A stretch of DNA of 64,000 nt from Aeribacillus composti (GCF_007827555.1 NZ_VISS01000010.1:1-64000), one strand, 5' to 3'; positions 50,245 through 58,373 are shown, counted from the first letter of the stretch. The notes: a model not told the origin generated them from the letters alone. Numbers and translations: made by a program.

Positions 50245-50395
50245 CTCCTATCGCTCCTTATTGAAAGATAATGATCTTGCTTTTTTTATCATATTTGATT
50301 TTTTCCTTATTGACAAACTTGTCTGCTTCATTCACTTTTCATAACAAACTTGTTACAATAAGTAAGGAATTTTTGAGCACAAGGAGGGCCTGCAG

Positions 50396-51244
50396 ATGGA
50401 CAATCAATATTTGCAAACAATAAACGGCGATTTATGGTTAACAGAAGATGAAAGAGAAAATTTAAAAATCAGCTATAGAATCAAAGAAGTGCTTTTTTCA
50501 AAGCAATCCCCTTTTCAACATGTTATGGTATTGGATTCATATGATTTTGGCCGCATGCTAGTGCTAGATGGAGTTGTGCAAACCACTTCTATTGATGGGC
50601 ATATATATAATGAAATGATTTCCCATGTCCCGCTCAATCTCCACCCAAATCCGGAAAAAGTGCTGATCATCGGCGGCGGAGACTGCGGTGTTGCCAGAGA
50701 AGTATGCAAATATGATTCAGTGAAGGAAATCGATATGGTGGAAATTGACGAGCTTGTCGTTTCCGCATGCAAGGAGCATCTGCCTGAAGTGTCAGGAAAC
50801 TTAAGCGACCCGCGCGTAAATTTCTTATTTATTGACGGCGTGAAATATGTAGAAAACAAACAAAATGAATACGATGTGATCATTGTTGACTCTTCTGACC
50901 CGATTGGACCGGCAGAACAGCTGTTTTCAAAAGATTTTTATACCAACCTATATAAAGCGTTAAAAGACGATGGCCTCATGGTATGCCAAAGTCAATCGCC
51001 TGTTTTCCACTTGGATGTTTTAAAACGGTCTTATAGCCATATTCAATCTTTATTCCCGATTACAAAACTATACACAGCTGTTGTTCCTACATATCCGGGA
51101 GGACTATGGAGCTTTACAATCGGATCGAAAAAATATGAAGATGTAAAGTCGGACAATTTTTCGAAAGATACAAAATATGTAAATCAAGCCATTCTCGAAG
51201 GGTGCTTTAAGCTTCCTGAGTTTTTGCAGCAAGCATTGAAATAA
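50396..51244 (+). CDS. Second spermidine-synthase-family aminopropyltransferase
   Basis: This 282-residue protein keeps the spermidine synthase fold: IIGGGDCGVAREVCKY (Cys replaces a Gly of the usual GGGDGG), IIVDSSDPIGPAEQ, and VVPTYPGGLWSFTIGSKK. It differs widely from the speE-encoded enzyme at 32810, and no speB or speD gene accompanies it. It might use another amine, for example making spermine, thermospermine or N1-aminopropylagmatine; the substrate is inference. The start is an ATG after AAGGAGGG. Confidence 0.88.
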   Translation: MDNQYLQTINGDLWLTEDERENLKISYRIKEVLFSKQSPFQHVMVLDSYDFGRMLVLDGVVQTTSIDGHIYNEMISHVPLNLHPNPEKVLIIGGGDCGVAREVCKYDSVKEIDMVEIDELVVSACKEHLPEVSGNLSDPRVNFLFIDGVKYVENKQNEYDVIIVDSSDPIGPAEQLFSKDFYTNLYKALKDDGLMVCQSQSPVFHLDVLKRSYSHIQSLFPITKLYTAVVPTYPGGLWSFTIGSKKYEDVKSDNFSKDTKYVNQAILEGCFKLPEFLQQALK

Positions 51245-51251
51245 TGGAGCT

Positions 51252-51286
51252 GGCCCAAAAGTCATTGAAAGTTGGCTTTTTGGGCC
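51252..51286 (+). terminator. Terminator after the second aminopropyltransferase
   Basis: The stem GGCCCAAAA/TTTTGGGCC lies eight bases after the stop; the downstream T tract is weak (TCTATTTGTTTTG). Confidence 0.6.
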
Positions 51287-51655
51287 TCTATTTGTTTTGA
51301 CAAAAAAACATACTTTCTAGTAAAAATGCAAGCGTCAAACGAACAATAAAGAAAGAACTGTGTGCTGCAAAATAAAGTACATAATATTGCAATCAGACAA
51401 AGACGAGAATTTGCTTAAAGAAACGCAAAAAGTGAGAGGCGATGGTAAAGCACCTCTCACTTAGATAAAATCTCTTTTGCAACTGGGAATTCGCCTATGC
51501 TGGTATTCGCCAGCTACTTTCAAAAATACAAAAGCCAATGAAGAAAAACGAGCTGTTTTCTCCACTTACTTCATTTAGCGACTTTATCAGAAAGTCTAAA
51601 ATATGATATGTTGCTTATTTTTCAAACAGTTTACAAATAAATGGGATGCCAATCA
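51287..51655. other. Noncoding region, including part of a dispersed repeat
   Basis: No gene is supported here. The segment at about 51480-51565, read on the minus strand, shares a run of about 20 bases around AGTAGCTGGCGAAT with 37724-37744, each after an AT-rich hairpin. A minus-strand terminator sits at 51431. Confidence 0.45.
51431..51461 (-). terminator. Terminator of the small-peptide cluster
   Basis: The perfect stem AGTGAGAGG/CCTCTCACT is followed on the minus strand by TTTTGCG. It is the first clear terminator downstream of the 51.6-53.1 kb minus-strand cluster. Confidence 0.75.
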
Positions 51656-51766
51656 TCAAATGGTATTTTGATAACTTGATGAAACTATTTGTGAAATATA
51701 CTCACCTACTAAAACAACTAATCCCGCAAAAACTGCGGAAAAAACGGCTTGTTTCATAATAATCAT
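51656..51766 (-). CDS. Small hydrophobic peptide (33-36 aa)
   Basis: This gene is too short for routine ORF calling. It encodes one membrane helix (KQAVFSAVFAGLVVLVGEYI) and a short polar tail. GGGGGAG lies just upstream; the ATG at 51766 is close to it (2 bp) and the ATG at 51757 is a little far (11 bp), so the start is uncertain. It may be a bacteriocin-like peptide, an immunity peptide or a membrane toxin. No homologue is recognised. Confidence 0.5.
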   Translation of the reverse strand: MIIMKQAVFSAVFAGLVVLVGEYISQIVSSSYQNTI

Positions 51767-51817
51767 TTCTCCCCCAATTGGGGAAAGACTATAGAATATT
51801 TACTATAATTATACTTT

Positions 51818-51958
51818 CTATACTGGGACGCCAGTTACATATTCAGATAAAATAGCCCCTACGATAGCTCCTGCAACTGCTCCACCAATTCCACCTTTAA
51901 TTATTGCTCGGAAATCAGTTTTAGTTAACCAGAATTCGACTCGGACGAGTGTGCTCTT
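51818..51958 (-). pseudogene. Start-less glycine-zipper peptide with double-glycine-like leader
   Basis: The frame follows, in phase, two stop codons that end the coiled-coil gene, and has no ATG, GTG or TTG. It encodes LTKTDFRAIIKGG, which resembles a class II bacteriocin double-glycine leader, then IGGAVAGAIVGAILSEYV with GxxxG repeats. A small palindrome (ACTCGTCCGAGT) lies where the start should be, suggesting 5' truncation. The assignment is by pattern only. Confidence 0.45.
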
Positions 51959-51961
51959 TTA

Positions 51962-52390
51962 TTATTTTGTTGAAAGAATCTTTTTGCATACTGGAAAAAG
52001 GTTATCTTCATCTTTTGCAAATTTTTTTAATAGGTTTTCAGTAACTTCAATTGGAAAACTTTGTTTGTCTTCATCAGTGAGAGAAAGTGTTTCAATGACA
52101 TACTGATGAAACTCCTGAAGATTTGGAAATTCACCAGTTTTTCTATACATTCTTTCTGTTTTACTGACTAATAAGGTTAATTTATGATACTTAGTTGCAT
52201 CAATATTTAATTTTAAAAGAACATAGTCTATATCATTTTTATCAATATGTTTGTTTGTTTCAACAAGTTCAACCAATAGTTTCATTACTTTACCCAGTTT
52301 TTGTGTTAATTGATATGTTTCTTTATCAAGTCTGTTAATTTGTTCAATTTCTTCTTCAATATGTTTAATTCTATCCTCTAATTCTTTCAT
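51962..52390 (-). CDS. Uncharacterised coiled-coil protein of the peptide cluster
   Basis: This 142-residue acidic-basic protein has a coiled-coil N-terminus (LEDRIKHIEEEIEQINRL) and an all-helical remainder. There is no signal peptide or membrane helix, so it would be cytoplasmic. The ATG at 52390 has GGAGGGG nine bases upstream, and the gene begins 28 bp after the secreted-protein frame. The DNA is AT-rich compared with its neighbours. It might be an immunity protein for the adjacent product; that is inferred from position only. Confidence 0.7.
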   Translation of the reverse strand: MKELEDRIKHIEEEIEQINRLDKETYQLTQKLGKVMKLLVELVETNKHIDKNDIDYVLLKLNIDATKYHKLTLLVSKTERMYRKTGEFPNLQEFHQYVIETLSLTDEDKQSFPIEVTENLLKKFAKDEDNLFPVCKKILSTK

Positions 52391-52418
52391 TCATACTTCC
52401 CCTCCCTACCTATGTGTC

Positions 52419-52971
52419 TTACACTGGAGCCAAAAATTCAATAGCTTCTCTAATTACGGAGGCTACAATTCTAGCTGTGGTTTTTCCTAGAGGTTTTTTT
52501 AATGCTTGATAAACAGCATCTTCTATCTTACCATAGGTTAAAATTTCCACACTTTCTAATTTTCTTAAAGCAGGTTTAACGTAAGTATGCATTAAATTTC
52601 CTACTTTAACAGCTGCGTCTTTCCCTAAAGTTTTACCTACAAAATTAGTTATGGTAGTAGTGTTATTAATCGCCCATTTTAAAGCTTTTTTAACTGCATA
52701 GCTAGGAACAGAGTTTGTTTGAACGCCGCCAGGTCTAACTGGGTCAGTTACTGTAATAGAACCTGGTCTATCTAATTGATAATTTTTAGCAAAACTATTA
52801 TAGTCGAGAACTAACTTTTTTTCTCATTATTTAAAGCATCATAATCATTTTCAGTTGGTAATACAGTAGTTGGTTCATTTGTCGCAGCACTTGTTTTATT
52901 ACCTTCAAATCCTACGAATGTTGTTAATAGTATTGCTGAAGAACTTAAGATTAAGATACCTTTTTTAACAT
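52419..52971 (-). pseudogene. Secreted protein broken by two poly-A frameshifts
   Basis: GAGGAAAAAT precedes the ATG at 52971. Adding one A in the run at 52961-52966 opens a signal peptide (GILILSSSAILLTTFVGF, cleavage near TSAA). Adding one A in the run at 52816-52822 joins a second part of about 130 codons (SITVTDPVRPGGVQTNS, then KDAAVKVGNLMHTYVKPALR) that ends at 52419. The reconstructed product is about 184 residues. The amphipathic, lysine-rich C-terminal half could be membrane-active. No family is recognised. Confidence 0.7.
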
Positions 52972-53000
52972 ATTTTTCCTCCTTGTAATAAATAAAATTG

Positions 53001-53081
53001 TTAGGAATGATCGTACTTTGTCAAATCCTCTACTCCGCAAAGAACAAAGCGATGCTTTTGTAGTCTTGAGATATTGGTCAT
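53001..53081 (-). CDS. 26-codon ORF with a strong ribosome site
   Basis: AAAGGAGG stands ten bases before the ATG at 53081, so translation is plausible. The product is polar (MTNISRLQKHRFVLCGVEDL and a short tail), has one Cys and no signal peptide. It ends 29 bp before the secreted-protein start. It could be a leader peptide controlling the cluster, a signalling peptide or the stub of a longer gene. Confidence 0.45.
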   Translation of the reverse strand: MTNISRLQKHRFVLCGVEDLTKYDHS

Positions 53082-53101
53082 TTGCTTCGAACCTCCTTTC
53101 T

Positions 53102-53395
53102 ATTTGAAAGACGTTTTACAAGTCTATATTGCTTCAATATTTCCTAAAAAATCCTTTTATGCGCAAATATGACAGATTCCAATGCAATGACGAGTGTGCA
53201 CAAATCTATTCTTGAAGAAAAACCGAGGCAGAAAGTGCGCCCCGTCATATTAAAGGCAATCGGTCGTTCCGCAGATTTTCTTTTCGAGGGCTTTCGAAAG
53301 TCCAAACGGAGTTGGAATTGTGGCCATGGAACACAATCTATTGAAAGCGTCCGGAAAATCATTCACTTTCAACAGAATCTCCAAAAAAATAAAAA
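53102..53395. other. Region upstream of the peptide cluster
   Basis: Open frames exist on both strands, but none has a credible ribosome site or recognisable product. The promoter of the cluster is expected here; no clear -35/-10 pair stands out. Confidence 0.35.
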
Positions 53396-53436
53396 GACGG
53401 ATGAAGAAAAACTTTATGATGTTTCTTCATCCGTTT
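53396..53436. terminator. ung terminator
   Basis: A long stem, ACGGATGAAGAAA/TTTCTTCATCCGT, has T runs on both strands (TTTTATTTTT and CTTTTTATTTTT). It ends ung on the minus strand. Confidence 0.85.
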
Positions 53437-53494
53437 TATTTTTGGATAGTCCCTTTTTCATGTTTCCACTTATCACGCAAACGGCAGGCAGCAA

Positions 53495-54178
53495 TTAAAT
53501 GTCATTATCGCTGATGCACCAGTCAATTTCTTCTGATCCGATGGACTTTAAAAATTGATTTGCTTTAGAAAAAGGCCTGCTGCCAAAAAAGCCTCTGTTT
53601 GCCGAAAATGGCGATGGATGCGGCGACTCAATGACAAAATGCTTATTCATGTTAATCATTTCTTTTTTCGCCTGTGCATGCCTTCCCCATAAAATAAAGA
53701 CGACTGGACGCTCTCGCTCGTTTAAACAGCTAATCACTCGATCGGTAAATTGTTCCCATCCTTTTCCTTTATGAGAATTGGCTAGTCCCTGCCTTACCGT
53801 CAGCACAGTGTTCAATAATAGAACACCTTGCTTCGCCCATTTGACAAGATGACCGTGGTTTGGAGGCTTGCAGCCGAGATCGTTCTCAAGCTCGATGAAA
53901 ATATTTTTCAGAGACGGCGGCTGAGCAATCCCCGGCTTTACGGAAAAGCTTAATCCATGTGCTTGATTTGGCCCATGATACGGATCTTGGCCTAAAATGA
54001 CAACCTTTACTTCTTCATAAGGCGTGTAATGCAAAGCATTAAAAATGTCGTACATATCCGGATAAATCGTATGATGGGCATATTCCTGCTTCAAAAATTC
54101 CCGCAGCTCTTTGTAGTATGGCTTTTCAAACTCTTCTTTCAACAGTCCCCACCAATCATTTTTTAAAATCTGCTTCAA
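53495..54178 (-). CDS. ung: Uracil-DNA glycosylase
   Basis: It removes uracil from DNA (family 1 UDG). The water-activating motif is [20 protein letters not shown] at about 59-78, and the Leu-loop is [20 protein letters not shown]. The 227 residues match. It lies in the ywd region, as in B. subtilis. Identification is secure. Confidence 0.97.
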   Translation of the reverse strand: MKQILKNDWWGLLKEEFEKPYYKELREFLKQEYAHHTIYPDMYDIFNALHYTPYEEVKVVILGQDPYHGPNQAHGLSFSVKPGIAQPPSLKNIFIELENDLGCKPPNHGHLVKWAKQGVLLLNTVLTVRQGLANSHKGKGWEQFTDRVISCLNERERPVVFILWGRHAQAKKEMINMNKHFVIESPHPSPFSANRGFFGSRPFSKANQFLKSIGSEEIDWCISDNDI

Positions 54179-54926
54179 CGTTTGCCACCCTCTTAGCTTC
54201 TACTGATCTATCACTATTTTTAATGTTATGATGATTCGGCTTTTTTTGTCAAAGGGTGACAGCTGTCGCTAATATTTTGCAAAATGTTCCACATGAAACA
54301 TTAAGGCTTTCGACAGAAGCAAGAGGGCAAAAATCGCAGTAAAGACTGAAATATCAACTTTTTTGCCGTTCCCATTTTAAAGTGAGAAGCTTGGTGCCCT
54401 AAATGTACGAAAAACATTTGATGCATTTTTATCACGTTTAAACACGCCGGAATGCTCCAAGATAACGCAAATGTTCTGACGATTCTATTGATTTTCGTCT
54501 GTTAGAAACTCGCAGGTAAACGGAATATCCATTCATTTTTAACAATTACCGAATAGCCAAATGAGACAAAGCTCGTCATTGAAAAAATGCTGAAACAGAC
54601 GGACAAGGCCTACGACATCAAAGGTGCTGCCCCCCTCGATGCTTTAATGTGGCAGACGCCCATAAGGAAGGCATTTTAGGCGAGGGTCATGATCCTGAGG
54701 CACACCTCATCCCAATCATTTGCTAGAAGAGGTTTCGAGCTTGATGTCGATACACAAGACGGAAATAATTTTTTTGCTTACTCCTTTATTCAAGTTCACA
54801 AAAAAATTATTTATGTTTCTTTTTGATTACAAATTTTTTCGTAATTGCAGCTTTTTTTGAATAGTTCTTTGCATAAGCACATAATTTTATAAAGAGAATG
54901 AACAGAAAGGACAGGTTTAAAAACAT
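54179..54926. other. Gene-poor region with decayed coding sequence
   Basis: Between ung and the L,D-transpeptidase no intact gene is seen. On the plus strand at about 54565-54725 two adjacent frames, split by a frameshift near 54650, read KMLKQTDKAYDIKGAAPLDA and then AHKEGILGEGHDPEAHLIPI, which look like remnants of a real protein. I do not recognise the family. A parS-like site lies at 54285. Confidence 0.5.
54285..54300. promoter_or_regulatory. parS-like site (Spo0J/ParB binding)
   Basis: TGTTCCACATGAAACA matches the Bacillus parS consensus TGTTNCACGTGAAACA at all but one position. It lies in noncoding DNA of an origin-proximal arm where B. subtilis carries several parS sites. Binding strength with the central CATG is uncertain. 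Confidence 0.6.
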
Positions 54927-55562
54927 ATGAGCATAAAGAAAATCTATATAGGTATCGCATTTATTTCTTGTTTCTTTTTTATTCTTTCATCACCAGTTGC
55001 AGCTGAACAAAAGATTGATGGTCAGCTGATCATAATAAACAAGAGCGTAAATAAACTGGCATTTTTTGAAGACGGAATTCTTCAAAGAGTATTTCATGTC
55101 GCAACAGGAAAATATGCTCAGCTAACTCCAGAAGGCATTTTCCCCATTGTCACAAAAATTAAAAACCGCCCTTATTTTAAAGAAAAGATTCCAGGAGGAG
55201 ACCCGAGAAATCCATTGGGTGATCGCTGGCTTGGTCTTGATGCTTTGGGATATTATGGAAATAATTTTGCCATTCACGGCAATAATAATCCAAGATCGAT
55301 TGGAACGTATGCAAGCAGCGGATGTGTCCGCATGCATAACGCCGAAATTCGCTGGCTCTTTGAAAAAGTTGAGCTGCATACGCCAGTCATTATTCTCAAA
55401 TCCAATAAAAGCTTTGACGTTATTGCAAAAGAGCACGGATATTATACTGAACAAGGGGTTCCTGTCACTATTCGGAATGGAAGAGTGCTGTTTGAAAGGG
55501 AACAGTTAACGAAATCACCCGAAAATATGTATTCACCGCAGGGAGCTTTTGCTAAACAATAA
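54927..55562 (+). CDS. Secreted L,D-transpeptidase (YkuD domain)
   Basis: It forms L,D cross-links or attaches proteins to peptidoglycan. A signal peptide covers about residues 1-26 (ends PVAA). The YkuD domain (about 30-160) has the catalytic motif HGNNNPRSIGTYASSGCVRM with His, Ser-Gly-Cys and Arg. No LysM domain is present, and about 50 residues extend beyond the core. The start has AAAGGACAGG upstream. A role in spore cortex or stress is possible. Confidence 0.9.
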   Translation: MSIKKIYIGIAFISCFFFILSSPVAAEQKIDGQLIIINKSVNKLAFFEDGILQRVFHVATGKYAQLTPEGIFPIVTKIKNRPYFKEKIPGGDPRNPLGDRWLGLDALGYYGNNFAIHGNNNPRSIGTYASSGCVRMHNAEIRWLFEKVELHTPVIILKSNKSFDVIAKEHGYYTEQGVPVTIRNGRVLFEREQLTKSPENMYSPQGAFAKQ

Positions 55563-55699
55563 ACCATGGGGCGGAGACGGAGCAAGCAGCTGAATTACTC
55601 CGTTCCACTCAAAAGGTTTGCTGAATTAGACGAAATCGGGAAAGTATTGAGCATTTAGTCTCTCCGTTCCATGCGAAGCCAGTTGCAACATCGGGGTGA

Positions 55700-56647
55700 T
55701 CACGCTTCTTCTTGATGTTTCATAAAATCAACAGTTGCGATGATGCCTTGTTCGTAAGGAGTTTTTGGCAGCGGCCCGATTCTTTTTTCAAATTTTTCAC
55801 CCGATAATACGACAGGCTCTTCGACTAAGTACATCATTTCAACCATTTCCTTCATCATCGGGCTGAATAACCCTAAAAAATAAATCATCGATTTCGTGAC
55901 AACACTTACTTTCTTTTCATATTGAAGCTTTTCCCTCAAGATTTGAATAATTTCCCGTCCGGAAATAACTCCCGCCCCCGGTATATTCCAGTGCTCATGA
56001 TAGGTATCGTCCCTTAATGCAAGCTCAACTAAAGCTTTGGCACCGTCCGGCAAAAAAATATATTCCCTCGGTATATTTAAATCCCCGATAAATTGAGATC
56101 GTTTATTTTGGACAACTTTTTTTAACGTATGATGCAACAATGTTTTTTCCCCACATGGACCGTAAAAATCGGGGAAGTGAGCGATCAAGTAGTCTACTCC
56201 ACTCTTTTCCACCATTTCAGCAAGCCGCAATCGTATTTTTCCTTTTTTAGTATGAGGATTTTTCGGATCAGTCTCGGACATTGTTTTTCCATTTGACCGT
56301 CCATATGCATAAATATTATCAACGACAACAAGCTTAGCTTTTTCTTTTTTTGCTGCCGCCAGCACATTTTCCATGATGATCAGTAGATCTCTCTCCCACT
56401 GCGGATACGGTATGTTAATGGCATGGAAAATCCATTCCGCACCTTCGCATGCTTGCAAGATGCTGGATCGATGGAGGGCATCTCCAGCGACAATGCTGAT
56501 GCGACTGTTCAAACGGTGAAACATTTTTTTCATTTTTTCTGTATTGCGGGCTACGGCGACAACCTCAATATTCTCTCTATTCAGCAATTCATGAACTAAA
56601 TTGTAGCCCATTCCGCCTGATGCACCTAAAATAACCGCTTTTTTCAT
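55700..56647 (-). CDS. NAD(P)-dependent epimerase/reductase of the extended SDR type
   Basis: This 315-residue protein has a Rossmann N-terminus with GASGGMGYNLVHELL, and IYAYGRSNGKT provides the Tyr of the SDR active site region (YxxxK is not exact: YAYGRSNGK). The substrate is unknown. The start is the ATG at 56647 with GGAGGT seven bases upstream. It lies downstream of a tetR gene, and an inverted repeat shared with the tetR promoter lies between them, so it is probably regulated by that repressor. Confidence 0.85.
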   Translation of the reverse strand: MKKAVILGASGGMGYNLVHELLNRENIEVVAVARNTEKMKKMFHRLNSRISIVAGDALHRSSILQACEGAEWIFHAINIPYPQWERDLLIIMENVLAAAKKEKAKLVVVDNIYAYGRSNGKTMSETDPKNPHTKKGKIRLRLAEMVEKSGVDYLIAHFPDFYGPCGEKTLLHHTLKKVVQNKRSQFIGDLNIPREYIFLPDGAKALVELALRDDTYHEHWNIPGAGVISGREIIQILREKLQYEKKVSVVTKSMIYFLGLFSPMMKEMVEMMYLVEEPVVLSGEKFEKRIGPLPKTPYEQGIIATVDFMKHQEEA

Positions 56648-56670
56648 CCTTTTTACCTCCGATCTTAAAA

Positions 56671-56685
56671 TTAACCATTGGTCAA
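56671..56685. promoter_or_regulatory. TetR-type operator upstream of the SDR gene
   Basis: TTAACCATTGGTCAA is an imperfect palindrome of the same TTAACC-N3-GGTTAA design as the site at 57379, placed 24 bp before the SDR start. Confidence 0.6.
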
Positions 56686-56729
56686 TAATATGCAAAAAAG
56701 TAAATAAGCTTAAGTGCTTATTACTTTTT

Positions 56730-57311
56730 TTAATTTAAAAATCCTTTGATTAAAAAAGCAACATATTGTTCAGCAAGTCCTTCCATATCTTTATACTCAG
56801 CATCGGTCTGTACATATTTCGTTACAAAACCGCTTACTGCAAGAAACAAACACCAAATGACTGTTGGATTTGCTTTATCGGGAGCAAACTGAAAAATAGC
56901 CTGCGCAAAACGTTCATATGACTTATTCGGCTCTTGCTCCATCAGCATATCAAGCTCGAGATTTTGTGTTAAAAACATCAGCTTATAATGACTTTTATAT
57001 GTCAGCCCGAATTCAATAAACTTTAACAAGATCGTTTTTACAGCTTCTTCTTTAGAAGAATACGAGGCTTGCAGCACTTTTTCTAACAGCCCGTCTAAAA
57101 ATTGAAAATCCGTCTGCACAATTTTATAAAAAAGCTCTGCTTTATTTTGAAAATGATAATAAAGCGCTCCATGTGTGCAGTGCAATTCTTTGGCGATTTC
57201 CCGCATGGAAACATGTTCATATCCTTTTATGACAAAAAGCTCTCTAGCAGCATTCATAATTGCCTCTTTCGTTAATTCAGTGTCTTTTTTTCTAGGAGCC
57301 AATTGTTCCAT
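56730..57311 (-). CDS. TetR-family transcriptional repressor
   Basis: The N-terminal helix-turn-helix is typical (VIKGYEHVSMREIAKELHCT then GALYYHFQNKAELFYKIV). The C-terminal ligand domain of 193 total residues resembles fatty-acid or xenobiotic sensors only loosely. Operators of matching sequence occur in its own promoter and before the following SDR gene, so autoregulation and control of the SDR gene are likely. The inducer is unknown. Confidence 0.9.
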   Translation of the reverse strand: MEQLAPRKKDTELTKEAIMNAARELFVIKGYEHVSMREIAKELHCTHGALYYHFQNKAELFYKIVQTDFQFLDGLLEKVLQASYSSKEEAVKTILLKFIEFGLTYKSHYKLMFLTQNLELDMLMEQEPNKSYERFAQAIFQFAPDKANPTVIWCLFLAVSGFVTKYVQTDAEYKDMEGLAEQYVAFLIKGFLN

Positions 57312-57378
57312 TCCTTTCTTAACAACAACAAGCGTGCCTCTGATTTTGGCGTGTTGGCATTTAGCTGCATTCTTATTT

Positions 57379-57393
57379 ATTAACCGATGGTTA
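57379..57393. promoter_or_regulatory. TetR-type operator in the tetR promoter
   Basis: TTAACCGATGGTTAA is a perfect 6-3-6 palindrome about 70 bp upstream of the tetR start. It also lies before the divergent pdxK gene. Confidence 0.7.
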
Positions 57394-57502
57394 ATTATAT
57401 TTTAATCCTTTTTTTGTTTTTAAGCAAATGTTTTTCTCTTCTTATGGTACAAACTGCTATAATGTTGTTATAAAATCTTTACAGCTGGATGGAGGTAACA
57501 AA

Positions 57503-58312
57503 ATGACAATGAAAAAAGCCTTGACGATCGCAGGTTCCGATTCCAGCGGTGGAGCAGGTTTACAAGCGGACTTAAAAACGTTCCAAGAATACGGAGTTTA
57601 TGGAATGACTGCGGTCACTACAATTGTAGCAATGGATCCTCATAACGGATGGCAGCATCAAGTATTCCCTATTGAAATCGATACCATAAAGGCCCAGCTC
57701 GCAACGATTATAGAGGGAGTCGGTGTAGATGCCATGAAAACCGGAATGCTCCCGACAGCAGAAATTGTCGAGCTGGCAGCAGATACAATTAAAAAATATA
57801 ATTTAAAAAACACGGTCATCGATCCTGTCATGGTATGCAAAGGGGCAGATGAAGTGCTTTATCCCGACCATGCGGAAGCGATTCGCAATTCTCTGACAAA
57901 AGTCGCGACGGTTATTACTCCAAATCTCTTTGAAGCAGGGCAATTGAGCGGGTTAGGTACTATTCAAACGGTCGATCAAATGAAAGAAGCAGCTGCCATT
58001 ATTCATGATCTTGGTGCAAAATATGTTTTGGTGAAAGGCGGCGGAAAGCTTGAACATAAATATGCTGTTGATGTTTTATATGACGGAAAGGATTTTGAAA
58101 TCCTAGAAGGCGAACGAATCGACACAACCTATACACATGGTGCTGGGTGCACATATTCAAGCGCGATTACAGCTGAACTAGCAAATGGCAAAACGGTTAA
58201 AGAAGCCGTTTATTCCGCCAAAAAGTTTATTACAGCAGCCATCCGCCATTCCTTTCCTTTAAATCAATATGTCGGCCCAACTTGTCATGCCGCATTAAGA
58301 TTATACGAATAA
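57503..58312 (+). CDS. pdxK: Pyridoxine/pyridoxal/HMP kinase (ThiD-like)
   Basis: This ribokinase-fold kinase acts in vitamin B6 salvage. It opens with KKALTIAGSDSSGGAGLQAD; the catalytic loop YTHGAGCTYSSAITAE includes the extra Cys that marks the PdxK/ThiD2 subgroup. The start is the ATG at 57503 with GGAGGT six bases upstream, giving 269 residues. It closely resembles B. subtilis PdxK (ywdB). Some activity toward HMP, the ThiD substrate, cannot be excluded. Confidence 0.92.
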   Translation: MTMKKALTIAGSDSSGGAGLQADLKTFQEYGVYGMTAVTTIVAMDPHNGWQHQVFPIEIDTIKAQLATIIEGVGVDAMKTGMLPTAEIVELAADTIKKYNLKNTVIDPVMVCKGADEVLYPDHAEAIRNSLTKVATVITPNLFEAGQLSGLGTIQTVDQMKEAAAIIHDLGAKYVLVKGGGKLEHKYAVDVLYDGKDFEILEGERIDTTYTHGAGCTYSSAITAELANGKTVKEAVYSAKKFITAAIRHSFPLNQYVGPTCHAALRLYE

Positions 58313-58317
58313 ATAAT

Positions 58318-58367
58318 AGAGCCGAATCGATTAGCTCACGACCATTGTGGCTGTTCGTTCGGCTCTT
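58318..58367. terminator. Convergent pdxK/pncB terminator
   Basis: The outer stem AGAGCCGAA/TTCGGCTCT with a long loop is followed by TTTC on the plus strand, between converging genes. Confidence 0.7.
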
Positions 58368-58373
58368 TTCATG

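Noticed and set aside
53169-53498. 109-codon plus-strand ORF near ung
   Set aside because: It crosses the ung terminator and the ung stop region; the composition is not protein-like.
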